Shown here one piece after another: positions 17,923 through 27,024 of a stretch of 64,000 nucleotides of DNA. Where the stretch lies: contig NZ_KB899544.1 of NCBI RefSeq assembly GCF_000378345.1, positions 992,001-1,056,000 on the forward strand, written 5' to 3'. Every line of letters begins with the position of its first letter. Position 1 is the first letter of the stretch. Origin of the DNA: Hirschia maritima DSM 19733. GTDB taxonomy: Bacteria; Pseudomonadota; Alphaproteobacteria; Caulobacterales; Hyphomonadaceae. Below the pieces are notes generated by a model that made no database searches, had not been told where the DNA came from, and saw only the letters and a list, made by a program, of their open reading frames with translations. A program made the position numbers and the translations under genes.

Positions 17923-18876
17923 TTGAACGACCAAAAGACGCTTCCTGATTTCGCTATTGAACTTAGAGATTTAAAAAAGACATACGGAGCAAAAGGCAAA
18001 GTTGAAGAAAAGAAAGCACTAAGGGGTGTTGATCTAAAAATTCCACGTGGTTCAATATTTGGGTTGCTAGGTCCCAATGGGGCCGGCAAATCGACCATGA
18101 TCAACATAATATCTGGCCTTGTGAATAAAACTTCAGGACAGGTGAATGTCTGGGGGTATGATCTGGATAAAAAGCCTCGTGAAGTGGCTGCAGCGTTAGG
18201 CGTCGTTCCTCAAGAAATCAACATGGACCCGTTCTTCACGCCTCGTGAAAGCATGGAGCTGATGGCAGGTTTTTATGGGGTTCCTGAAAAAGAACGTCAT
18301 TCCGATGAAATTCTAGAGGCGTTGGGGCTGGGTGATAAAAAAGATGCCTACGTGCGCCAGTTATCCGGCGGAATGAAACGCCGTCTGATGGTTGCCAAAG
18401 CAATGGTTCATACTCCCCCCATCCTTATTCTTGATGAACCCACAGCTGGAGTAGATGTCGAATTGAGACGTCAGCTGTGGGAGTATGTTAAAGAACTAAA
18501 CGCTCAAGGCACGACCATTGTTTTAACGACGCATTATCTGGAAGAAGCGCAGGAAATGTGTGATCAGATTGCAATCATTAATCATGGTGAGGTTATTGCG
18601 TGTGAAGAAACGGATACTTTACTAGCTCGACTAGACCAAAAGAAATTGATCGTTCATCCAGAGCAATCGATTAGTTCACTTCCTGAAGAACTCAATGATT
18701 TAGATATAGAAGTGCGTAACGATGATGCTTTAGTTGTCACTTTCAGAGCCAATGAAACACGCGTAATGGATTTGCTGAATCGTATTCGAGAAGCAGGCAT
18801 TCGAATTCGTGATCTTGCGACTGAGGAAGCTGATCTAGAGGATGTGTTTGTTTCAATGACATCTGAGAGCAACTAG
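17923..18876 (+). CDS. ABC transporter ATP-binding protein (ABC-2 export type)
   Basis: This protein of about 317 residues has Walker A GPNGAGKST, Q-loop PQEINMDPFFT, signature LSGGMKRR, Walker B ILILDEPTAGVD and the H-loop THY. The roughly 90-residue C-terminal extension is typical of NodI/DrrA/CcmA-like ATPases that work with ABC-2 permeases. No permease is adjacent, so the partner must be encoded elsewhere. TTG 17923 has GTGGAG 7-8 nt upstream; an in-frame GTG at 17899 overlaps the palindrome and is less likely. The gene ends directly at a large hairpin. Confidence 0.9.
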   Translation: MNDQKTLPDFAIELRDLKKTYGAKGKVEEKKALRGVDLKIPRGSIFGLLGPNGAGKSTMINIISGLVNKTSGQVNVWGYDLDKKPREVAAALGVVPQEINMDPFFTPRESMELMAGFYGVPEKERHSDEILEALGLGDKKDAYVRQLSGGMKRRLMVAKAMVHTPPILILDEPTAGVDVELRRQLWEYVKELNAQGTTIVLTTHYLEEAQEMCDQIAIINHGEVIACEETDTLLARLDQKKLIVHPEQSISSLPEELNDLDIEVRNDDALVVTFRANETRVMDLLNRIREAGIRIRDLATEEADLEDVFVSMTSESN

Positions 18877-18920
18877 CTATTTCATGAGGCGTATTGAGCC
18901 TCATGAAATAGCTCAATACG
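18875..18920. repeat. Overlapping inverted repeats with pseudoknot topology after the ABC gene
   Basis: AGCTATTTCATGAGGC (18875-18890) pairs perfectly with 18898-18913 around a 7-nt loop. The loop and its flank, CGTATTGAGC (18890-18899), are perfectly complementary to GCTCAATACG (18911-18920). The second pairing can either replace the hairpin or form a kissing/H-type pseudoknot. The first arm begins inside the TAG stop codon of the ABC gene. There is no T run. Confidence 0.85.
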
Positions 18921-19102
18921 ATTTTGATTAAGCTCGAATTTGCTTATGTTAAGTTCTGCTAAAAGAACAGATGAGCCGCATCACGTGAATTCTAGTTGTG
19001 AAGCTCTCTTTGACTGACTATTTCATCTCTATAGAATTATTCCCAAATTGAATTGTTGATTTGAACTTTTTCAAGCAACATGCCGAAAAGATTGATGAAT
19101 TG

Positions 19103-20023
19103 ATGTCAAAAAGCGAATTATCAGCGACTCGTCTAACGCACCTTCAGCGCCTGGAAGCTGAGAGCATCCACATTATGCGTGAGGTGGCAGCGGAAGCTGA
19201 AAAGCCGGTCATGCTATATTCTGTGGGGAAGGATAGTGCGGTAATGCTGCACTTGGCGAAAAAGGCTTTTTATCCATCGCCTCCTCCTTTTCCTTTGATG
19301 CATGTGGATACAACTTGGAAATTCCAAGCCATGTACCAGCTGCGTGAAAAGGCAGCGAAAGATGCTGGCATGGAGTTGATTGTCTATCAAAATCCTGAAG
19401 CTAAAGAAAAAGGGATTAATCCATTCGATCATGGTTCACTTCACACTGATATGTGGAAGACAGAGGGACTAAAACAAGCTCTCACTAAATATGGATTTGA
19501 CGCTGCTTTTGGTGGTGCGCGTCGTGATGAAGAAAAATCGCGCGCAAAAGAGCGTATATTCTCGTTTAGAACATCTAATCACAGATGGGATCCTAAAAAC
19601 CAGCGTCCAGAGCTTTGGAAGCAATATAATATGCGTAAAGCCAAGGATGAGAGCATTCGTGTATTCCCGATTTCCAATTGGACGGAGTTAGATATCTGGC
19701 AATACATCCACTTGGAAAATATCGATATTGTGCCGCTTTATAAATCAGCCAAACGTCCAACTGTGGAACGCGATGGAATGTTGTTGATGGTTGATGACGA
19801 TCGTTTCCCTTTAAAAGAAGGTGAGGAGCCGGTGATGCGCTCCATTCGATTTAGAACCTTGGGGTGTTATCCGTTGACTGGTGCTGTTGAGAGTGATGCG
19901 GAGACATTACCGGAAATTATTCAAGAAATGCTTCTAACGACAACTTCAGAGCGCCAAGGGCGTGCGATTGACCACGATCAGGCGGCCTCTATGGAGAAGA
20001 AGAAGCAGGAAGGGTATTTCTAA
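19103..20023 (+). CDS. cysD: Sulfate adenylyltransferase subunit 2
   Basis: CysD is the catalytic subunit of ATP sulfurylase, making adenosine 5'-phosphosulfate from ATP and sulfate with the GTPase CysN. The N-type ATP-pyrophosphatase loop [14 protein letters not shown], the [15 protein letters not shown] block and the C-terminal [12 protein letters not shown] segment are diagnostic. I choose ATG 19103 (306 residues), which aligns with known CysD starts shortly before [15 protein letters not shown]. An in-frame TTG at 19061 would add 14 residues, and neither site has a strong ribosome-binding sequence. The next gene follows after 1 bp. Confidence 0.96.
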   Translation: MSKSELSATRLTHLQRLEAESIHIMREVAAEAEKPVMLYSVGKDSAVMLHLAKKAFYPSPPPFPLMHVDTTWKFQAMYQLREKAAKDAGMELIVYQNPEAKEKGINPFDHGSLHTDMWKTEGLKQALTKYGFDAAFGGARRDEEKSRAKERIFSFRTSNHRWDPKNQRPELWKQYNMRKAKDESIRVFPISNWTELDIWQYIHLENIDIVPLYKSAKRPTVERDGMLLMVDDDRFPLKEGEEPVMRSIRFRTLGCYPLTGAVESDAETLPEIIQEMLLTTTSERQGRAIDHDQAASMEKKKQEGYF

Positions 20024-20024
20024 A

Positions 20025-21950
20025 ATGACAAATTCAACAAATACTCATTCTGATAAAGCGTATGAAGCAGAAGCTTTGATCGCGCAGGACATTGATGCCT
20101 ATCTAGAGAAGCATCAGCATAAAAGCATGCTGCGCTTCATAACGTGTGGATCGGTGGATGACGGAAAATCTACTCTGATCGGGCGTCTTCTTTATGATTC
20201 AAAAATGATCTTTGAAGATCAATTGGCGAGTCTTGAAAATGATTCAAAATCCGTTGGAACTCAAGGTCAGGAAATTGATTTTGCGCTTCTCGTTGACGGC
20301 TTGGCTGCTGAACGTGAGCAAGGCATAACGATTGATGTTGCCTACCGTTTCTTCGCGACTGAAAAACGCAAATTTATCGTTGCGGACACACCAGGACACG
20401 AACAATACACTCGTAATATGGTGACAGGCGCATCGACTGCGGACCTAGCTGTAATCTTGATTGATGCACGTCAGGGGGTGCTGACACAGACCAAGCGTCA
20501 CTCTTATTTGGTCAATCTTCTAGGCATTAAGAACATTGTTCTGGCTGTCAATAAAATGGATTTGGTCGATTATAGTGAAGATCGCTTCAAAGAGATTATC
20601 AGCGATTATAAAGAGTTTGCAGACTCTATTGGGATGGAGAGTTTTACAGCTATTCCAATATCAGGTTTGAAGGGCGACAATATCGTCGACAAGAGCGAAG
20701 CAACGCCATGGTATGAAGGGGCAACACTTCTTTCTCACCTTGAAGAAGCTCCCGTGAGTGACTCTTCAATGGTGGACCGTGGTTTTCGCATGTCGGTTCA
20801 ATGGGTGAACCGTCCAAATCTGGATTTTCGAGGTTTTTCTGGGATAGTCACATCAGGGACAGTGCGTCCGGGCGATGCTATCCGTGTGCTTCCATCAGGT
20901 AAGACATCAACCGTGAAGTCTATTGTCACAATGGATGGTGATTTAGATATGGCGCGCGTTGGCCAATCTATCACACTTACATTTGAGGATGAGATAGATT
21001 GCTCTCGCGGGGATATTATTGCAACTTCTGACGCGCCTCCTGAGGTGGCAGATCAGTTTGAATCGACAATTGTTTGGATGGCGGAAGAAGAAATGCTGTC
21101 TGGACGTCCCTATCTTCTTAAAATTGGCTCTCAAACAGTGTCAGCCACAATCACAGAGCCTAAATACGAGGTGAATGTGAATACGGCGGGTAAATTACCC
21201 TCCAAGACACTGAAGTTGAATTCTATTGGTGTGTGCAACATTGCAACATCCAAACCGGTAACGTTTGAATGTTATGCGGACAATCCGGACATGGGTGGTT
21301 TTATCCTGATTGACCGGATGACCAATGCGACAGTAGCCGCAGGCATGATTCACTTTGCATTGCGCCGATCTCAAAACATCCACTGGCAGGCAGTTGACGT
21401 AGATAAAGACGCGCACTCCGCTCAGAAAAACCAGACACCGCGCTTGCTGTGGTTTACGGGTTTGTCAGGGTCTGGAAAATCAACAATTGCAAACCTAGTA
21501 GAAAAGAAATTATTTGCCGAAGGTAAGCACACTTTCCTTCTTGATGGAGACAATGTTCGCCACGGGTTGAATAAAGACCTTGGATTTACCGATGCATGCC
21601 GCGTTGAAAACATTCGCCGCGTTGGTGAAGTTGCTAAACTAATGACAGATGCTGGATTGATCGTCATGACGGCATTTATTTCACCATTCCAAGCTGAACG
21701 GCAAATGGTGAGAGATATGTTTGGAGATGGTGAGTTTATAGAAGTCTTTGTTGATACGCCTTTGGAGGTAGCTGAAGAGCGTGATGTCAAAGGGCTTTAT
21801 AAAAAGGCTCGAGCTGGAGACCTCAAAAACTTCACAGGGATTGATAGTCCGTATGAACAGCCACAAAATGCTGAAATTCGTGTGAATACAGTGGAAATGT
21901 CTGCTGAAGAAGCTGCTGATCTAATTGTTGAAAAGTTGATGGCGCTATGA
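20025..21950 (+). CDS. cysNC: Fused sulfate adenylyltransferase subunit 1 / APS kinase
   Basis: This 641-residue bifunctional protein has an N-terminal GTPase (CysN) with G1 [10 protein letters not shown]3 DTPGHEQY and G4 NKMD that drives APS synthesis with CysD. Beta-barrel domains follow, then from about residue 466 an APS kinase (CysC) with P-loop GLSGSGKST and [12 protein letters not shown] that makes PAPS. The fusion is common in proteobacteria. ATG 20025 lies 1 bp after the cysD stop, and upstream in-frame codons overlap cysD. The stop overlaps the cysQ start (ATGA). Confidence 0.97.
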   Translation: MTNSTNTHSDKAYEAEALIAQDIDAYLEKHQHKSMLRFITCGSVDDGKSTLIGRLLYDSKMIFEDQLASLENDSKSVGTQGQEIDFALLVDGLAAEREQGITIDVAYRFFATEKRKFIVADTPGHEQYTRNMVTGASTADLAVILIDARQGVLTQTKRHSYLVNLLGIKNIVLAVNKMDLVDYSEDRFKEIISDYKEFADSIGMESFTAIPISGLKGDNIVDKSEATPWYEGATLLSHLEEAPVSDSSMVDRGFRMSVQWVNRPNLDFRGFSGIVTSGTVRPGDAIRVLPSGKTSTVKSIVTMDGDLDMARVGQSITLTFEDEIDCSRGDIIATSDAPPEVADQFESTIVWMAEEEMLSGRPYLLKIGSQTVSATITEPKYEVNVNTAGKLPSKTLKLNSIGVCNIATSKPVTFECYADNPDMGGFILIDRMTNATVAAGMIHFALRRSQNIHWQAVDVDKDAHSAQKNQTPRLLWFTGLSGSGKSTIANLVEKKLFAEGKHTFLLDGDNVRHGLNKDLGFTDACRVENIRRVGEVAKLMTDAGLIVMTAFISPFQAERQMVRDMFGDGEFIEVFVDTPLEVAEERDVKGLYKKARAGDLKNFTGIDSPYEQPQNAEIRVNTVEMSAEEAADLIVEKLMAL

Positions 21951-22696
21951 GTGATTTGAGTGATGCAGAATTGGCTGCAAAGCTAGCTGAAGCTGCAGGT
22001 AAAATTCTTCTGGAAGTGCGTGCATCTGGCCTTGTCGAAGGCAAAGCTCTCGGCAAAGCGGGAGATGAGACATCGAATGCTTTTTTGATGCAAGCTATTC
22101 AAGCTCAAAGGCCTGATGACGCAATCCTCTCTGAAGAGAGTAAGGATGATAAATCCAGATTGGATGCCTCCCGCGTTTGGATCATCGACCCTGTGGACGG
22201 CACGCGTGAATATGGTGAAGGGCGCACTGATTGGGCAGTGCATGTTGCATTGTCCATTGACGGTAAGCCATCCATTGGGGCAGTGGCATTGCCAGGAATG
22301 GATTTAGTCTTGCGTTCGGATACGCCACCTGCGCTTAAACCGATAAACAATCCACCCAAAATGTTGGTATCGCGTTCGCGTCCCGGAAAAGAAGCAGTCG
22401 CAGTCGCGGAAACCATGGGCGCGGAATTGTTACCGATGGGGTCAGCTGGTGCCAAGGCTATGGCAGTTGTGCGTGGTGAGGCAGATATCTACCTCCACTC
22501 AGGCGGCCAATATGAGTGGGACAATTGTGCGCCTGTCGCAGTCGCTGCTGCTGCTGGCCTGCACACATCTCGCTTAGATGGCTCAGAGTTTAAGTATAAT
22601 TGTGATAACACTTACTTGCCAGATCTTCTCATATGCCGCCCCGAGCTAGCCGAAGCAGCTCGTAAGGCGATAGATGAACTTGATTTGGCAGATTAG
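21947..22696 (+). CDS. cysQ: 3'(2'),5'-bisphosphate nucleotidase
   Basis: This 249-residue inositol-monophosphatase-fold enzyme hydrolyses PAP (adenosine 3',5'-bisphosphate) formed when PAPS is used, relieving product toxicity. The metal-binding motifs are EESKDD and [15 protein letters not shown], with a C-terminal [14 protein letters not shown] block. It overlaps cysNC by 4 bp (ATGA), so it completes a cysD-cysNC-cysQ operon. Its 3' end overlaps the converging Lrp gene by 4 bp. Confidence 0.93.
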   Translation: MSDLSDAELAAKLAEAAGKILLEVRASGLVEGKALGKAGDETSNAFLMQAIQAQRPDDAILSEESKDDKSRLDASRVWIIDPVDGTREYGEGRTDWAVHVALSIDGKPSIGAVALPGMDLVLRSDTPPALKPINNPPKMLVSRSRPGKEAVAVAETMGAELLPMGSAGAKAMAVVRGEADIYLHSGGQYEWDNCAPVAVAAAAGLHTSRLDGSEFKYNCDNTYLPDLLICRPELAEAARKAIDELDLAD

Positions 22697-23124
22697 CGCT
22701 TCAGCTTAGTTGAAAGAATTACAGCCGTACTTGTACGTTCAACTCCGTCAATTTCGATTAAAGCATCAATGGCTTTGTCCAGCATTTCGACAGTTGTTGA
22801 TGACACAATTACGATGAGATCAAAATCACCGCTAACAGAGTGAATTTCTTCAACAGAAGAGTTTTCTTTAATTTTTGAAATCACACTGTGAGTTTTCTTT
22901 GCATCCAGTGTGACTGAGATGTGTGCTCTCACGCGCGCTTTTTGATAGGCTTCAGACAAAACAACGGTATAGGAAGAGATAACGCCAGCTTCTTCTATTT
23001 TTTCTAGTCTTTTCTGCGCAGTAGATCTAGAAACACCCAAAGTGGCCGCAATATCCGTGACGCTCATACGTGCGTTTTCTCGCAGGACATTTATGAGCTG
23101 ATCGTCTTTCTCTGTAATTGACAT
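22693..23124 (-). CDS. Lrp/AsnC family transcriptional regulator, probable regulator of the AST genes
   Basis: This 143-residue Lrp-type protein has an N-terminal helix-turn-helix (residues about 5-55, with VTDIAATLGVSRSTAQKRL) and a C-terminal RAM/AsnC ligand-binding domain containing the VSGDFDLIV segment. Such regulators sense amino acids and form octamers. It is divergent from astC, with a 15-bp palindrome of Lrp type between, which strongly suggests control of arginine catabolism and its own gene. Confidence 0.92.
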   Translation of the reverse strand: MSITEKDDQLINVLRENARMSVTDIAATLGVSRSTAQKRLEKIEEAGVISSYTVVLSEAYQKARVRAHISVTLDAKKTHSVISKIKENSSVEEIHSVSGDFDLIVIVSSTTVEMLDKAIDALIEIDGVERTSTAVILSTKLKR

Positions 23125-23168
23125 TCGAATCCTCGTTTTTTTGCATTACGAATGTTAAAAGCATTAAA

Positions 23169-23183
23169 TAGATTAAAAATCTA
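23169..23183. promoter_or_regulatory. Lrp-type operator in the lrp-astC divergent region
   Basis: TAGATTAAAAATCTA is a 15-bp dyad (arms TAGATT/AATCTA, 3-bp centre). The outer TAG...CTA bases and length fit known Lrp-type boxes. It is 45 bp upstream of the Lrp gene start and 74 bp upstream of astC. Confidence 0.5.
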
Positions 23184-23256
23184 CCCTAAAATGATCAAAA
23201 GTATACTGTAATTCGATTTTGAAATTTGCTCTCATTGATTCAAATGGGAGATTTTC

Positions 23257-24462
23257 ATGGAACGTCGCAATCATATTTTTCCAACCTACGCACCACCAGC
23301 GATCCAATTTGAACGAGGTGAAGGCATTCGCCTTTGGGATCGGGACGGACGTGAGTATTTTGACTTTATTTCAGGTATTTCTGTCAACACATTAGGTCAT
23401 GCTCATCCAGATTTGGTGAAAGCGCTCGAAAATCAGGCACAAAAGCTCTGGCATTTATCAAATATGTTCGATGTGCCCGGACAATCTGAATTGGCAGACC
23501 GGTATTGCGAGTTGACCTTTGCTGACCGTGTGTTCTTTGCCAATTCCGGAGCAGAAGCTGTTGAATGTGCGTTGAAGACTGCACGGCGGTATCATTTTGA
23601 AAAAGGCGATGCTGACCGCATCGAAATAATTGGATTTGATGGTGCGTTTCACGGACGTACATATGCTACGATCAACGCGGCAGGAAATCCAAACTATCTT
23701 AAAGGCTTCGGGCCAGCACTACCGGGTTATACCAAACTACCATTTGGCGACATGGATGCGTTAAAAAGCACTCTCTCAAAAAAGACAGCCGCAGTGATCA
23801 TTGAACCCGTTCAAGGTGAAGGTGGTTTGCGACCTGTTTCGTCGGAAAACTTGAGATTGATACGCAAGTTATGTGATGAAGTTGGAGCGCTGCTCATTTA
23901 TGATGAAGTCCAGTGTGGTGCCGGTCGTACGGGAAAATTGTTTGCGCATGAGTGGGCTGAAACCGCAGCACCAGACTTGATGGCGACTGCCAAAGGTGTT
24001 GGTGGTGGATTTCCACTAGGAATGTGTTTTGCGACAGAAGAAGTTGCACAATTTATGCTTCCTGGAACACATGGAACAACATATGGCGGTAACGCTTTGG
24101 CAGTTGCGGTTGGACATGCTGTTTTAGATCATCTTTCCAAGCCAGAATTTTTAGACAATGTGAAGGTTATTGCTGACCAAATACGAGCTGGATTTGAAAC
24201 AATTCAAAAAGAAGTCCCCGGCACAATTGAAGAAATTCGCGGAAAAGGATTGTTGATTGGAGCCAAACTAATTGTTCCAAATATCGCAGTTCGCAATGCC
24301 ACGCGTGATCTCGGATTATTGATAGGTGTTGCCGGCGATAATGTTGTTCGTCTCGCACCAGCTTTAAATGTGACTTCTGAAGAAGTGAGCGAAGCAATGT
24401 CACGTCTTAAAAAGGCGTTGCAAGAGGTAAAAGAAGCTGAAGCGGAAAAGGCTCCAGCTTAA
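23257..24462 (+). CDS. astC: Succinylornithine / acetylornithine aminotransferase
   Basis: This 401-residue class III PLP aminotransferase transfers the delta-amino group of N-succinylornithine (or acetylornithine) to 2-oxoglutarate. It carries FANSGAEAVECALKTAR, the GFDGAFHGRT block, IIEPVQGEGG, the PLP aspartate region IYDEVQCG and the Schiff-base lysine in MATAKGVGGGFPLG (K246). ArgD and AstC cannot be separated by motif. The AST label rests on the operon with astA and the nearby astB/astD. The start has GGGAG upstream. The stop overlaps the next ATG by one base. Confidence 0.88.
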   Translation: MERRNHIFPTYAPPAIQFERGEGIRLWDRDGREYFDFISGISVNTLGHAHPDLVKALENQAQKLWHLSNMFDVPGQSELADRYCELTFADRVFFANSGAEAVECALKTARRYHFEKGDADRIEIIGFDGAFHGRTYATINAAGNPNYLKGFGPALPGYTKLPFGDMDALKSTLSKKTAAVIIEPVQGEGGLRPVSSENLRLIRKLCDEVGALLIYDEVQCGAGRTGKLFAHEWAETAAPDLMATAKGVGGGFPLGMCFATEEVAQFMLPGTHGTTYGGNALAVAVGHAVLDHLSKPEFLDNVKVIADQIRAGFETIQKEVPGTIEEIRGKGLLIGAKLIVPNIAVRNATRDLGLLIGVAGDNVVRLAPALNVTSEEVSEAMSRLKKALQEVKEAEAEKAPA

Positions 24463-25556
24463 TGAGTACGAGCCCGGAAATTCATGTAGTTCGGCCCATT
24501 GAGGCATCAGACCTTGAAGGTTTCTTTGCGTTGGCGGAGATTTCCGGGCCCGGCTTTACCAGTTTGCAAGCTGATCGGAAATACTTAAGCGAATACATCC
24601 AAGCATCAGGGGAAAGCTTCGCCAATCCAGATGTGAATTTGGCTCAGAAATTCCTATTGGTGATGGAGGAAGTTTCTTCTGGGAAAATTATCGGTTGTGC
24701 AGCCGTAAAAACAAAAATTGGCACTCAAACCCCTTTTGTTGATTTGGTGATGAAAGATGGACGGGGAGAGCCGGTAAATGATGAGCGTCAAGCGGTCTAC
24801 TTGGACCCTGCGAGTACATTTGACGGAGCAACAGAGGTCGGCTCACTTTTCATGCACCCCGATCATCGAAAGGGCGGTTTAGGACGTTATCTGGCGAAGT
24901 CACGTTATTTGCTTATTGGAACTTCTCCTGAAGTGTTTTCCAGCCCAATTATAGCAGAACTTCGTGGTATGCAGGATGTCGATGGGAAATCACCTTTCTA
25001 CACTCATCAACATAGAGATAGGCTTCAAAAGACCTTTGAAGAAGCAGATGAATTTATTACGAATGCAGATACTGAAGCGTGGAAGTCCGTCGTTCCAACG
25101 TCCCCAATAGTCGTAGAAAATCTTCCCCCTCAGGTACGTGATTGTATCGGACAACCTCATCGAAGTGGCGTTGGGGCATATCATCTACTTCGAAAAGAAG
25201 GTTTTGTAAAAACTGGTGTTGTAGATTTGTTTGATGCCGGACCTATATTGATGTCGGATTTTGAAAACATCAGTACCATCAGAGAAAGTGTTGATTGTCG
25301 TTTAAATATAAAAGGACAAGTTCAAAGTTCAGATACGGTCATGATTGGTGTGGACAGTTTATCAAACTTTCGAGCTGTTATTGGTTCGTTTGAATCAGAA
25401 AGTGAGAGAGTTTCCGTGACTGCTGAGGCGGCCATTGCGCTAAATGTGCAAGATGATTCTCAAGTTAAGTCATGGACAGCGAAACAGAATTTCGACGGAT
25501 CTTCTTCAAAAACAAAGCGTGTGAGTGACTCTAAAAAAGCAGAGGAGTTGCAATAA
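24462..25556 (+). CDS. astA: Arginine N-succinyltransferase, first paralogue
   Basis: AstA/AruF-like enzyme of 364 residues that transfers succinyl from succinyl-CoA to the alpha-amino group of arginine, the first AST step. The GNAT-like core shows VRPIEASDLEGFFALAE at the start, the acyl-CoA loop EVGSLFMHPDHRKGGLGRYL, and a C-terminal CIGQPHRSGVGAYHLL..GF block. It is distinct from the paralogue at 31088-32104. In Pseudomonas two such subunits (AruF and AruG) form a heteromer, which may also hold here. The gene is translationally coupled to its neighbours on both sides. Confidence 0.9.
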   Translation: MSTSPEIHVVRPIEASDLEGFFALAEISGPGFTSLQADRKYLSEYIQASGESFANPDVNLAQKFLLVMEEVSSGKIIGCAAVKTKIGTQTPFVDLVMKDGRGEPVNDERQAVYLDPASTFDGATEVGSLFMHPDHRKGGLGRYLAKSRYLLIGTSPEVFSSPIIAELRGMQDVDGKSPFYTHQHRDRLQKTFEEADEFITNADTEAWKSVVPTSPIVVENLPPQVRDCIGQPHRSGVGAYHLLRKEGFVKTGVVDLFDAGPILMSDFENISTIRESVDCRLNIKGQVQSSDTVMIGVDSLSNFRAVIGSFESESERVSVTAEAAIALNVQDDSQVKSWTAKQNFDGSSSKTKRVSDSKKAEELQ

Positions 25557-26944
25557 TGGCGACCCAATATGTAAGTGAACACATAGTACGCAGTTATTTC
25601 ACCGACGCCATGTCACACATGTACCGCGAAGAGGTTCCTGCTTATGCGGGCCTTGTTGATCTGGTTGATGAAGTAAACGACAGAGTTCTTGCCGGAAATC
25701 TTGATTTAGCTTCCCAAATTGAATCTGAAGGTGGTCAAGAAACGCTTAGAGCAGAGCGCCACGGTGCAATTCGCATCGGTAAGGCAGAAGAGCTTAATAT
25801 ATTGCGCCGCGCTTTTGCTATTATGGGAATGTTTCCCGTTGGTTATTATGATCTATCTGTAGCTGGGTTGCCCGTACACTCAACAGCGTTTCGTCCAGTC
25901 AAAGCGGATGCATTGGCCGAAAATCCTTTTCGAGTGTTTACGTCACTTCTTCGTTTAGAGCGTATAGAAGATGATGAGCTAAGGGCGGTAGCAGAGGAAA
26001 TTCTTAGCGAACGTCAGATAGTTTCAGACCGAGCCGTTGAGCTGATAGAGCAGGCTGAAAAACAAAATGGTTTGACTAGAGCGGATGCTAGAGAGTTTGT
26101 TGCAGAAATGTTGGAAACATTTCGGTGGCATTCAACAGCAAATGTCGATCATAAAACCTATCAGAAACTAAAATCTCAACATCCATTGATTGCCGACATT
26201 GTGAGTTTTAAGGGGCCACATATCAATCATCTGACACCGCGAGTTCTAGATATAGACGCAGCGCAAGCGATGATGCCCGAAAAGGGGTTAAACCCCAAAG
26301 AAACGATTGAGGGACCGCCGCTCCGAAAAAGTGCAATATTGTTGCGTCAAACAGCGTTTAAGGCTTTGACTGAGAAAGTTGAATTTCCTGATCAACAAGG
26401 TGCATCGGATGCGGGGGAACACACTGCGAGATTTGGTGAGATCGAGCAGCGTGGCGTAGCTTTAACTGCTAAAGGGCGCGGCCTGTACGATGAGTTACTC
26501 GCAAATGCAAAAAACAGGGCGTCATCTGGTGATGGTCTTTACGAAGATTTGCTTGTTGAAGAGTTTTCTAAGTTTCCAGATGGCTGGGATGAACTGCGCG
26601 AACAAGAATTGGCTTACTTCAGCTACATACTGAAAGTTGTTCCATCATGTGAAGGTAAAATTGAACCAGGTGCTTCTTTTGATTTAAAACAGCTAATTGC
26701 AGACGGTGTTATTGAAGCTAAACCAATAACTTATCAGGACTTTTTGCCCGTAAGTGCAGCAGGTATTTTTAGGTCAAACCTGTCATCGGATGATTCAGAT
26801 TTGTACGCATCTGACTCCAATCAAGAGCAATTTGAAAAAGACCTTGGAACGGCCGTCTTAGATCCATTTGAGCTTTATGAAAAACAGCAATTAGCGTCAA
26901 TTCGTGAATGTCAGGATCGCTTCATGAATGTGTTGGCAGAATAA
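25556..26944 (+). CDS. DUF1338 family 2-oxoadipate dioxygenase/decarboxylase-like protein (HglS/YdcJ type)
   Basis: This 462-residue member of the DUF1338 family includes Pseudomonas HglS, an Fe(II) enzyme that converts 2-oxoadipate plus O2 to 2-hydroxyglutarate in D-lysine catabolism. The conserved blocks are RHGAIRIG (H69), MGMFPVGYYDLSVAGLPVHS, FRVFTSLLRLE, HINHLTPRVLDID (H222/H225) and RFGEIEQRG (E294/E296), consistent with the family's His/His/Glu metal site. It is the last gene of the astC-astA operon, overlapping astA by one base. Its role in an arginine operon is not obvious. It may act on another 2-oxo acid or link lysine and arginine degradation. Confidence 0.85.
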   Translation: MATQYVSEHIVRSYFTDAMSHMYREEVPAYAGLVDLVDEVNDRVLAGNLDLASQIESEGGQETLRAERHGAIRIGKAEELNILRRAFAIMGMFPVGYYDLSVAGLPVHSTAFRPVKADALAENPFRVFTSLLRLERIEDDELRAVAEEILSERQIVSDRAVELIEQAEKQNGLTRADAREFVAEMLETFRWHSTANVDHKTYQKLKSQHPLIADIVSFKGPHINHLTPRVLDIDAAQAMMPEKGLNPKETIEGPPLRKSAILLRQTAFKALTEKVEFPDQQGASDAGEHTARFGEIEQRGVALTAKGRGLYDELLANAKNRASSGDGLYEDLLVEEFSKFPDGWDELREQELAYFSYILKVVPSCEGKIEPGASFDLKQLIADGVIEAKPITYQDFLPVSAAGIFRSNLSSDDSDLYASDSNQEQFEKDLGTAVLDPFELYEKQQLASIRECQDRFMNVLAE

Positions 26945-26972
26945 TTCATACTCTCCCCAGAGAAAACTAAAT

Positions 26973-27003
26973 GGGCGTTGGTGTGATTCCAACGCCCTTC
27001 TTT
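26973..27003. terminator. Bidirectional terminator between the two AST operons
   Basis: GGGCGTTGG (26973-26981) pairs perfectly with CCAACGCCC (26989-26997) around a 7-nt loop. T-rich sequence follows on the plus side. It lies between the convergent ends of the two AST operons. Confidence 0.85.
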
Positions 27004-27024
27004 TATGTATTTAAATTAGAGGTG

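Noticed and set aside
18921-19102. Riboswitch upstream of cysD
   Set aside because: I could not find a conserved SAM- or other riboswitch core, only AT-rich sequence.
23257-24462. Label as biosynthetic argD
   Set aside because: Motifs do not separate it from astC; the operon with astA and the nearby astB/astD favours the catabolic role.
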